From Micrococcales bacterium (lineage in GTDB: Bacteria; Actinomycetota; Actinomycetes; Actinomycetales; Dermatophilaceae), in the NCBI GenBank assembly GCA_003157445.1, contig PMJN01000134.1, forward strand, positions 1-12,234: a DNA stretch of 12,234 nt. Reading direction: 5' to 3'. Made by a program: the position numbers and the translations under genes. Position 1 is the stretch's first letter. Each line of letters opens with the position of its first letter. This document shows, one piece after another, positions 1 to 5,066 of this stretch. Below the pieces are notes generated by a model. The model did no database searches and was not told the DNA's origin. It was given only the letters and a program-made list of their open reading frames with translations.

Positions 1-350
1 GTGGCGTAGCGCTTGCCGACAGCGCCGGCGCTCAGCAGGAACTGGCCCATGCTGGCTGCCAGTCCCATCGCGACCGTGGCCACGTCGTTGGGCACCCATT
101 GCATGGTGTCAAAGATGGCCATCCCGGCCGTCACCGAGCCACCAGGCGAGTTGATGTAGAGCCAGATGTCCTTCTGCGGGTCCTCCGCCGCCAAGAGCAG
201 CAGTTGGGCGCAGATAGCGTTGGCATTGTCATCGCGCACCTCGGAACCGAGGAAGATGATCCGCTCCTTGAGCAAGCGGTTATAGATGTGGTCGTCTAAG
301 CCTGCCATCTGTCCGTTGGCGGCTGCGAGGACCTCGCTGCTGTGGCTCAC
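1..350 (-). CDS. clpP: ATP-dependent Clp protease proteolytic subunit, ClpP1 type (partial, C-terminus off the left edge)
   Basis: ClpP is the serine peptidase that forms the barrel of the Clp protease and degrades unfolded or tagged proteins delivered by ClpX or ClpC in the cytoplasm. Translating from the GTG at 350 gives 116 codons before the window ends. The ClpP core is clear: RIIFLGSEV, then [19 protein letters not shown], then [14 protein letters not shown], in which the Ser of AASM is the catalytic nucleophile. The His and Asp of the triad lie beyond the edge. The match is closer to actinobacterial ClpP1 than ClpP2 ([24 protein letters not shown]). The GTG start is supported by GGAGAAAAG directly upstream; an ATG 14 codons in is possible but has a poorer ribosome site. 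In actinobacteria clpP2 and clpX usually follow. A ClgR-like site and a promoter lie upstream. The identification is certain; the paralogue assignment is likely. Confidence 0.96.
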   Translation of the reverse strand, partial: MSHSSEVLAAANGQMAGLDDHIYNRLLKERIIFLGSEVRDDNANAICAQLLLLAAEDPQKDIWLYINSPGGSVTAGMAIFDTMQWVPNDVATVAMGLAASMGQFLLSAGAVGKRYA

Positions 351-400
351 CTTTTCTCCATCTGTCTCGCCGGGTCTCGGACCTCCCGGTCCTGTCGTTG

Positions 401-406
401 ACCCTA
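401..406 (-). promoter_or_regulatory. Candidate -10 element of the clpP promoter
   Basis: On the minus strand TAGGGT, preceded by GT, stands about 50 bases before the clpP start. It would give a transcript start near 394. No good -35 hexamer is visible at 17-18 bases, which suits an activator-dependent promoter with the ClgR-like site centred about 60 bases upstream. Assigned by eye only. Confidence 0.4.
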
Positions 407-445
407 ACGCCAGACCGCAGCAGGTAAGTCCCCGGATCGGCCGGT

Positions 446-462
446 GTTCGCCGTGAGCGCAT
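446..462 (-). promoter_or_regulatory. ClgR-type operator upstream of clpP
   Basis: The minus strand reads CGCTCACGGCGAAC. This fits the core of the ClgR consensus described for Corynebacterium, CGC-Y-N-A-N-R-GCG followed by W-W-S, at every defined position from the first CGC. Only the W just before the CGC fails. ClgR is the actinobacterial activator of clpP1P2 and clpC. The site sits about 100 bases before the clpP start and about 60 before the proposed transcript start, a normal distance for an activator. The sequence match is seen directly; the function is inferred. Confidence 0.6.
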
Positions 463-479
463 AAGGATCAGAAACGCAC

Positions 480-513
480 CGTGGACGGCCCCCCTCGCGG
501 GCGACCGTCCACG
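480..513. terminator. GC-rich inverted repeat between tig and clpP
   Basis: CGTGGACGG (480-488) and CCGTCCACG (505-513) are perfect 9-base complements around a 16-base GC-rich loop. In the minus direction only GTGCGTTTCT follows, not a proper T-run. It may be a second terminator behind tig or a processing hairpin upstream of the clpP promoter. The stem is certain; its role is not. Confidence 0.4.
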
Positions 514-765
514 CTACCTGTCTAGAGGCTGGACAAACTCATCGGGCGACGCGACGGAGCCAATCGGGCCGGCGCGAATGGCTGCACGCTCGGAGTCGGT
601 CGCGGGCACGTGTCCGCCTCCGAGGATGGCCAGGCTGATTTGGCACCGGGCCCAATGGGAGCCTTGGGTGCACCCTTGGCCTCAGGACGTCGCCCACCCC
701 ACCTTCAGATGCCAACTGGAGCTAAAGAACCGGCATGGGTCCTGCCTAGATCAGCCAGAGACAAC
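514..765. other. Non-coding part of the tig-clpP gap
   Basis: No credible gene is seen here. A 67-codon plus-strand open frame (578-781) has no ribosome site, no recognisable domain, and ends inside the tig terminator hairpin, so I take it as chance. Confidence 0.5.
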
Positions 766-799
766 GCATGCCGCCTGCTGAGTTGAGCAGGCGGCATGC
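766..799 (-). terminator. Hairpin terminator behind tig
   Basis: GCATGCCGCCTGCT (766-779) and AGCAGGCGGCATGC (786-799) are perfect 14-base complements with a 6-base loop, starting 54 bases after the tig stop. No T-run follows in the minus direction, so it is the U-poor hairpin type common in high-GC actinobacteria. It separates tig from clpP transcription. Confidence 0.7.
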
Positions 800-852
800 A
801 GGTGAAGCGTATTGACCGGGTCAGGCTGCGCTATTCCTAGCGGGACTGACAA

Positions 853-2280
853 TCACACCTGTTCGTTGGCCTCAAAGTCGGCAGCCTTCGCGTGAGCGTC
901 CTCGTGACCCTCGTGGTCGTGACCCTCGTGGTCGTGACCCTCGTGGTCGTGACCCTCGTGGTCGTGACCCTCGTGGTCGTGACCCTCGTCATAGCCCAGC
1001 GCGTCACTACCGATATTCAACTCGTTGAGGTCGATCTTCGTGCCAGCCGTGTCGACGATGTTGGCCTTCTCCAAGACTGCCGCAAGCGCCTTGCGACGAG
1101 CGACCTCGGCCACCATCGCAGGGATCTGGCCACCTTCGTCGACCGCCTTGGCGAAGTCGTTGGGATCCATGCCATACTGCTGGGCCGACATCACGAGGTA
1201 CTCAATCAGCTCCGGCTGGCCAACGCTGACCTGCTCCTTCTCTGCAATCGCATCCAGCAGGAACTGAGAACGCATGGCCGTCCGAGTGTTCTCGGCGACC
1301 TCAGCGCGGTGCTCGTCATCCTCCAGGCGACTCTCGCCCTCAAGGTGCTGAGTGACCTCGGCCTCGACGAGCGCCTCCGGAATAGGAATCTCGGTTTTCT
1401 CAAGCAGGTGCTCAAGGACCTTGTCCCGCGCCTGAACACCCTGTTCCATCTTCTTGGCACGCTCGGCCTGTGCCTGGATGTCGGTCCGGAGCTCCTCGAG
1501 GGTGTCAAACTCCGAAGCGAGCTGGGCAAAGTCGTCGTCCACTTCAGGTAGTACACGTTCCTTAACTGACTGAACCGTCACGTTGATCTCAGCGTCTTTG
1601 CCCTCGTGCTCGCCACCGGACAGCGGGGCGGTGAAGATCTTGCTCTCCTGTGCGGCCATCGCGACCAGCGCATCGTCCAGGCCGTCGATCATGTTGCCAG
1701 AGCCGATCTCGTAGGAGATCCCCTTGGCTGTATCTATCTCTTCCTCACCGATCGAAGCGGTGAGGTCGATGGAGACGAAGTCACCCTTCGCAGCCACTCG
1801 GTCGACACCGGTCAAGGTGCCGAAACGCTGACGGAGTGCGGTCATTCGCGACTCAACATCGGTGCCAACAGCCTCACCGTCAAGCACATCAACCTCGATC
1901 GGGATGCCCTCGTAGTCGGGCAGAACCAGCGCAGGACGAACATCAACCTCGATGGTGAACTTCAGGTCCTGGCCCGGTTCGGCTGGAACCTCGGTCACAT
2001 TAACGTCGGGCTGACCCAGAGGGCGGATCTTGTTATCTTCCACGGCTTGGCCGTAGAAGTGCGGAAGCGCTTCGTTGACGGCCTCCTGCAAGACCGCACC
2101 GCGGCCAACACGCTGGTCGATGATCCGGGCCGGAACCTTGCCTGCGCGGAACCCTGGAACATTGATCTGCGAACCGATTGTCTTGTAGGCCGCATCGAGG
2201 CTCGGCTTGAGCTCGTCGAACGGGACCTCGACGGTCAGCTTGACCCGGGTGGGGTTGAGGGTCTCGACGGCACTCTTCAC
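853..2280 (-). CDS. tig: Trigger factor (ribosome-associated chaperone / prolyl isomerase) with a histidine-rich C-terminal tail
   Basis: Trigger factor binds the ribosome at the exit tunnel and shields nascent chains; its FKBP-like domain isomerises prolyl bonds. The 475-residue length is normal. Residues 1-110 are the ribosome-binding domain with the signature GFRAGKVP (43-50). Residues of roughly 150-250 form the FKBP-like domain (GDFVSIDLTA, then YEIGSGNMIDGLDDALV). The remainder up to about 425 is the helical chaperone domain. The end is odd: five exact HDHEG units (434-458) in a tail with twelve His and many Asp/Glu, followed by AADFEANEQV. The start is GTG at 2280, with GGAG about nine bases upstream. 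tRNA-Pro lies just upstream on the same strand and clpP downstream, the usual actinobacterial order. The tail resembles metal-binding His-rich tails such as that of E. coli SlyD; metal binding here is inferred. Confidence 0.97.
   Translation of the reverse strand: MKSAVETLNPTRVKLTVEVPFDELKPSLDAAYKTIGSQINVPGFRAGKVPARIIDQRVGRGAVLQEAVNEALPHFYGQAVEDNKIRPLGQPDVNVTEVPAEPGQDLKFTIEVDVRPALVLPDYEGIPIEVDVLDGEAVGTDVESRMTALRQRFGTLTGVDRVAAKGDFVSIDLTASIGEEEIDTAKGISYEIGSGNMIDGLDDALVAMAAQESKIFTAPLSGGEHEGKDAEINVTVQSVKERVLPEVDDDFAQLASEFDTLEELRTDIQAQAERAKKMEQGVQARDKVLEHLLEKTEIPIPEALVEAEVTQHLEGESRLEDDEHRAEVAENTRTAMRSQFLLDAIAEKEQVSVGQPELIEYLVMSAQQYGMDPNDFAKAVDEGGQIPAMVAEVARRKALAAVLEKANIVDTAGTKIDLNELNIGSDALGYDEGHDHEGHDHEGHDHEGHDHEGHDHEGHEDAHAKAADFEANEQV
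904..993. repeat. 15-bp tandem repeats encoding the HDHEG tail of trigger factor
   Basis: Five identical 15-base units (GTGACCCTCGTGGTC on the plus strand) fill 904-978, and a sixth decays after 979-989. Because the unit is a multiple of three, copy changes lengthen or shorten the His-rich tail without breaking the frame. The identity at wobble positions points to recent slippage or recombination. Confidence 0.95.
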
Positions 2281-2475
2281 TACGGGTCACTCCAGAATCG
2301 TGGGGGACAAATTGACATCACAAGTACTCGGCAACCAAACGGAGGCCTCGGTCCATGCTAAGGGCTGCGCGGCGGTAGGCCGAACGGCAAGGCCTGACAG
2401 GCCTGCCAACTACCGAGCAGACCTGCTGCATGACCTCACAAGACCCGGCTTCAACCGGACCCTGACCATAGTTTG

Positions 2476-2549
2476 TCGGGCTGACAGGATTTGAACCTGC
2501 GACATCTTCGTCCCAAACGAAGCGCGCTACCAAGCTGCGCCACAGCCCG
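2476..2549 (-). tRNA. tRNA-Pro, anticodon TGG
   Basis: The minus strand folds as a full cloverleaf: acceptor CGGGCTG/CAGCCCG, D arm GCGC...GCGC with AGCTTGGTA, anticodon stem CTTCG/CGAAG around TTTGGGA (anticodon TGG), and T arm GCAGG/CCTGT with loop TTCAAAT. The discriminator is A; the following CA shows that CCA is not encoded. It lies upstream of tig on the same strand, with about 195 bases between. Confidence 0.96.
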
Positions 2550-2640
2550 CCGATCCTCTGCGTCATACCCATCGAGCCCTCAACGTAGGCCCGGATTCGA
2601 AACGAAGGACAGCGGGCATTAGGCTAACGCTTCGCAGCGC

Positions 2641-2670
2641 CCACCGTTTACAGGTCCACCGTTTACGACG
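2641..2670. repeat. Short 15-bp tandem repeat before tRNA-Gly
   Basis: CCACCGTTTAC occurs at 2641-2651 and again at 2656-2666, a 15-base period, directly in front of the tRNA-Gly gene. It may be part of the tRNA leader or a small slippage product. Confidence 0.5.
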
Positions 2671-2680
2671 GGTGCAGCGT

Positions 2681-2754
2681 GCGGGCGTAGCTCAATGGTA
2701 GAGCCCCAGTTTTCCAAACTGACCACGCGAGTTCGATTCTCGTCGCCCGCTCCA
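2681..2754 (+). tRNA. tRNA-Gly, anticodon TCC, CCA encoded
   Basis: The plus strand gives acceptor GCGGGCG/CGCCCGC, D arm GCTC/GAGC with AATGGTA, anticodon stem CCAGT/ACTGA (one C-A mismatch at the outer pair) around TTTCCAA (anticodon TCC), T arm GCGAG/CTCGT with loop TTCGATT, discriminator T and an encoded CCA (2752-2754). A TAGGCT at 2620-2625 with TTCGAA 18 bases earlier could be its promoter. Accessory DNA starts right after it, as is common beside tRNA genes used as integration sites. Confidence 0.95.
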
Positions 2755-2780
2755 CCCAAAACCGTTGCCCTTAAAGGGAT

Positions 2781-2909
2781 GTCGGCTGTTTGAGACGTAC
2801 CGAGCGAGACCGTTATTTACCCCTCGAGACCCCTCTTTAGGTCCTGCTTAGGTCCTGTGGTGGTCCTGCGAAGGTCCTGGGAAGATCCTGTGAACGATTC
2901 TCATGTAAC
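2781..2909. repeat. Dispersed repeat, copy A (beside tRNA-Gly)
   Basis: The 59 bases 2788-2846 match 7672-7730 at 52 positions. The similarity continues in the flanks (GTCGGC at the left; GATCCTG and TCTCATGT at the right). Copy A contains five GGTCCTG/GATCCTG words starting at 2840, 2851, 2862, 2873 and 2884, an exact 11-base period; copy B keeps only two. No gene is seen in the 2755-3053 gap. The two copies bound a 4.9-kb accessory segment that begins 26 bases after the tRNA-Gly CCA. Confidence 0.85.
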
Positions 2910-3053
2910 TGTCAGGACCGCCAACAGAGTCCCCAATGTCCCGCAGTATTGGATGGGCGCTGTGCTCAACCGCCGGTCGCGGCCAGGGCCTGCGGACGTC
3001 GATTCGTCGATCCCCTATCGGCGACCCGTTTGCACGCACGCGGGCCGGGAACG

Positions 3054-3731
3054 TTACGGGTGGAGCTTGAGCGCCAGCATGCGGGTGAATACTGCGGTCA
3101 CAGCCGAGTGATCTCCGGCAAGGTCCGGGGGGCGTCCCATGGACTCCCGTCCGGCCCGGATGTAACTGACGTCATCAGGTCGAGGTTTGACAGTGACGAA
3201 AGCTGGCAGGGAATAGCGCAGCGCAATGAAGTTTGCCCATACGCGCGCTGTGCGCCCGTTGCCGTTGGCGAACGGGTGGAGCCGGATCCATTCGCCGTGG
3301 AAAGCGGCAGCCAGTTGAACGACTTCCTGGACGGCGTCGGCCGTCGCTGGGCGGATTCCGGGCTTTAGCGCTGGGTCCAGCTGGCCCAACCCCGCATGGA
3401 CTCGGGCGAGCAGTATGGGTAGTTCCGCACCAAGCTGCCCGGACCATACGCCGACCTTCTCCGGTAGCCGGTCAGGCTGGCGCGGCCCAATTCCTACCTC
3501 GTAGCCGACAAGCTGGGGTATCGCAGGATCGCCACGGAAGTGGCCTACGTATCCGGGTACGGGGACCGCGCAGCCAGCGTAGAGCTGACGATGCCAGGCC
3601 AGGGCCGTGTCAAGGTCCGGTAAAGCCCGTTGGTCGGCGGCCCTGGCGAGGCTGGCCACGAGCGCCACTGCGTTGGTTTGGATCCGGTTGAGGTCACCTG
3701 GGGCATCGGCATTCCAGACGGGGCTCGGCAT
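3054..3731 (-). CDS. fic: Fic-family adenylyltransferase, probable toxin
   Basis: Fic enzymes move AMP (or another nucleotide part) onto a side chain of a target protein, often halting growth. This 225-residue protein has the complete motif HPFANGNGRTAR at 152-163: the catalytic His, the anion-binding GNG and the distal Arg. A likely flap lies around residues 60-80 (PGYVGHFRGD). I do not see the inhibitory motif (S/T)xxxE(G/N) in the N-terminus, so the enzyme is probably held in check from outside, as in class I Fic systems. It starts with ATG 7 bases after the stop of the RHH-type gene, so the two form one transcript and probably a toxin-antitoxin pair. The target cannot be told from the sequence. 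Fic identity is firm; toxin function is inferred. Confidence 0.9.
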   Translation of the reverse strand: MPSPVWNADAPGDLNRIQTNAVALVASLARAADQRALPDLDTALAWHRQLYAGCAVPVPGYVGHFRGDPAIPQLVGYEVGIGPRQPDRLPEKVGVWSGQLGAELPILLARVHAGLGQLDPALKPGIRPATADAVQEVVQLAAAFHGEWIRLHPFANGNGRTARVWANFIALRYSLPAFVTVKPRPDDVSYIRAGRESMGRPPDLAGDHSAVTAVFTRMLALKLHP

Positions 3732-3738
3732 GCGGATG

Positions 3739-4122
3739 TCAGCTGGCCGCGTTGAAAGCGGCCATCACCCCAAGACTGTCGGCTGTTTGCGTTCTGGCTG
3801 TGCGCTTTCTGTACGAGCGGACGTCCTCGGGGTCCAGTGCGTACGCCTGCAGAGGCTCTGGCAGCGCCTCTCCCTCCGCGAACTCTTGAAGGCTCTTGGC
3901 GACAATCTGCTGGTACTGCGCATCGGTCAGCTCGACGAGATACTGAGCTGCCAGCTCCAAGTCGGCGACGATGGTCGCTCCCCGCACCAGGACCTCGTTC
4001 GCCAGCGCCTGCTCAATGAGCTCGTTTTGGCTGATGTGGTCATGCTCGGCGACCAAACGCGCTAACTCCCGCAGTTCAGAGCTGCGTAGTCGGAGAGGAA
4101 AAGCCGAGACTTTCTTGGTCAT
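3739..4122 (-). CDS. Ribbon-helix-helix-type protein, probable antitoxin/autorepressor of the Fic toxin
   Basis: The 127-residue product starts with a basic beta strand followed by two helices (KKVSAFPLRLRSSELRELAR, then HISQNELIEQALANE), the pattern of MetJ/Arc DNA-binding proteins. The C-terminal half is helical and acidic and would be free to bind Fic. Its closest approach to the inhibitory (S/T)xxxE(G/N) motif is QEFAEGE, with Gln where Ser or Thr is expected. Start choice: two earlier ATGs (4134, 4131) lie inside a TATGAT -10 element, and the predicted transcript starts at or next to the ATG at 4122. I therefore call 4122, with a leaderless message. It lies immediately upstream of fic in the same operon. 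The RHH assignment is by pattern and moderately sure. Confidence 0.8.
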   Translation of the reverse strand: MTKKVSAFPLRLRSSELRELARLVAEHDHISQNELIEQALANEVLVRGATIVADLELAAQYLVELTDAQYQQIVAKSLQEFAEGEALPEPLQAYALDPEDVRSYRKRTARTQTADSLGVMAAFNAAS

Positions 4123-4129
4123 GCCAACC

Positions 4130-4159
4130 ATCATATTTCTACCGTTGGGGTGATGTCAA
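4130..4159 (-). promoter_or_regulatory. Near-consensus sigma-70-type promoter of the RHH-fic operon
   Basis: Reading the minus strand, TTGACA (4159-4154) is followed after 18 bases by TATGAT (4135-4130). The transcript would begin about 4122-4124, at the ATG of the RHH gene, implying leaderless translation. Confidence 0.75.
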
Positions 4160-4177
4160 GGACACGAAGTGATGTCA
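4150..4177. promoter_or_regulatory. Operator-like direct repeats over the -35 of the RHH-fic promoter
   Basis: GTGATGTCA occurs at 4150-4158 and 4169-4177, 19 bases apart, close to two helical turns. The first copy covers the -35 hexamer and the second completes a GTGA-TG-TCAC dyad. This layout suits an RHH dimer pair repressing its own operon. The repeats are seen; the binding is inferred. Confidence 0.55.
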
Positions 4178-4472
4178 CTAGGGCGCTGCGGTTGTCTGGG
4201 CCCCGTGGCGCTCGTTTGCTCCACGGACCCCCGGCTGGAGCTGTGCGTCAGTGGTGCTCGCCGCGATCGTCCGCCGCCAGGTCATCGACCGCGACGCGGC
4301 GACCAAACTGCCCCCCCCCCGGGCCGGACTACTTGATGGACAACATCATCCTGCCGACATCCGGCAGAGGAGTCCGCGCCGCGAACAGCTGCACACCGTT
4401 CCACTCAGGCCACCTCGGCCAACATCGCCTACCCCGCCAGGGGAAGTTCTGCTGGTAGGCGCGTACGCCGTC
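4178..4472. other. Unassigned stretch with a C10 tract
   Basis: No gene is recognised. Short open frames on both strands overlap each other and lack ribosome sites. A run of ten C (4311-4320) is followed directly by GGG. The stretch may hold unrecognisable remnants of an older gene. Confidence 0.4.
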
Positions 4473-4526
4473 ATCGTTCCTCAACCACGCTGGTGTGGTT
4501 GAGGAACGATCAACGAGCTCAACCAC
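4473..4526. repeat. REP-like palindrome with three competing arms
   Basis: ATCGTTCCTCAACCAC (4473-4488) pairs perfectly with GTGGTTGAGGAACGAT (4495-4510) across a 6-base loop. CTCAACCAC returns at 4518-4526 and could pair with 4495-4503 instead. CTCAACCAC/GTGGTTGAG words are typical of dispersed palindromic repeats in high-GC actinobacteria. It lies about 250 bases before the 4776 operon and could act as a terminator, an attenuator, or simply be a REP element. Confidence 0.7.
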
Positions 4527-4775
4527 ACGAGCCCCCTGCCGGGTGGCAACGCGCGTTCCGTGACGGTTGTTTCTGAGCCGTTCCAAGCCGACTCCTGGCC
4601 CGCGTGAGGTTCGAGGGGCGCCCCCGCCCCCGAGCGAGTAGAGGCTCGGCAAGTATCCGAATCACCCGGGTCGGTTCCCCGGGGCAGCGACCGTGTTGAC
4701 TGGTCGGGCCTTGAGTGCGGCTGCGGTGGTCGCGCAGGAGTCGGGGCGTCACTGACGTAGAGGAGGGCTTGGGCT
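4527..4775. other. Leader region of the EspC-like / hydrolase / lipoprotein operon
   Basis: No gene is recognised. A TTGACT at 4694-4699 is the best -35 candidate, but no convincing -10 follows. The stretch ends in a strong ribosome site, AGGAGGG (4761-4767), eight bases before the ATG at 4776. Confidence 0.4.
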
Positions 4776-5066
4776 ATGGGAGCGACTGCTGCCGAGGCGC
4801 TGGAGGTCGTCCCGCTCCGGGTGCAGACAGTCGCCGACGGGTTGCGGGCTCACCACCTGGCGATGGCGGATCATCGTCGGACCTGTGACGGGGTCGAGGT
4901 CTCCGGTGCTGACCCGGCCACCACCATCGGGGTGGCGTTGAAGTCGTTCACCTCGTTGTATGGTTCGGCGCTGACGACTCTGCCTCGCGAGCTTGACCTG
5001 CTGGGCGTGGAGCTGGGTAAGGCGGCCCATGCTGTTGTTGCGGTCGATCAGGCGGGCGCGCGATGA
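4776..5066 (+). CDS. Small helical EspC/WXG100-like protein, probable secretion partner
   Basis: The 96-residue product is almost entirely helical with no signal peptide or membrane segment. Its layout (VADGLRAHHLAMADHR, a loop with GADPATTIGVALKSF, then LPRELDLLGVELGKAAHAV) resembles the EspC/DUF2580 and WXG100-like families. Members of these are small helical hairpins exported by, or co-exported through, ESX (type VII) systems. I see no WXG motif and no clear YxxxD/E export signal. The start is set by AGGAGGG eight bases upstream, the best ribosome site in the window. Its TGA overlaps the ATG of the hydrolase gene (ATGA, 5063-5066), so the two proteins are probably made together and may pair. 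The family call is by pattern and moderately sure; the role as partner or chaperone is inferred. Confidence 0.78.
   Translation: MGATAAEALEVVPLRVQTVADGLRAHHLAMADHRRTCDGVEVSGADPATTIGVALKSFTSLYGSALTTLPRELDLLGVELGKAAHAVVAVDQAGAR

Noticed and set aside
892..1551. Plus-strand 219-codon open frame opposite tig
   Set aside because: It is a shadow of tig: its LVVVT repeats are the reverse reading of the HDHEG repeats, and it has no ribosome site or family.
1606..2361. Plus-strand 251-codon open frame opposite tig
   Set aside because: It is antisense to a clear trigger factor and has no domain; long antisense frames are expected in GC-rich genes.
2476..2754. Tandem-repeat or CRISPR-like reading of the tRNA pair and following repeats
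   Set aside because: The tRNAs fold normally, and the 11-bp words have no spacers of CRISPR length and no cas genes.
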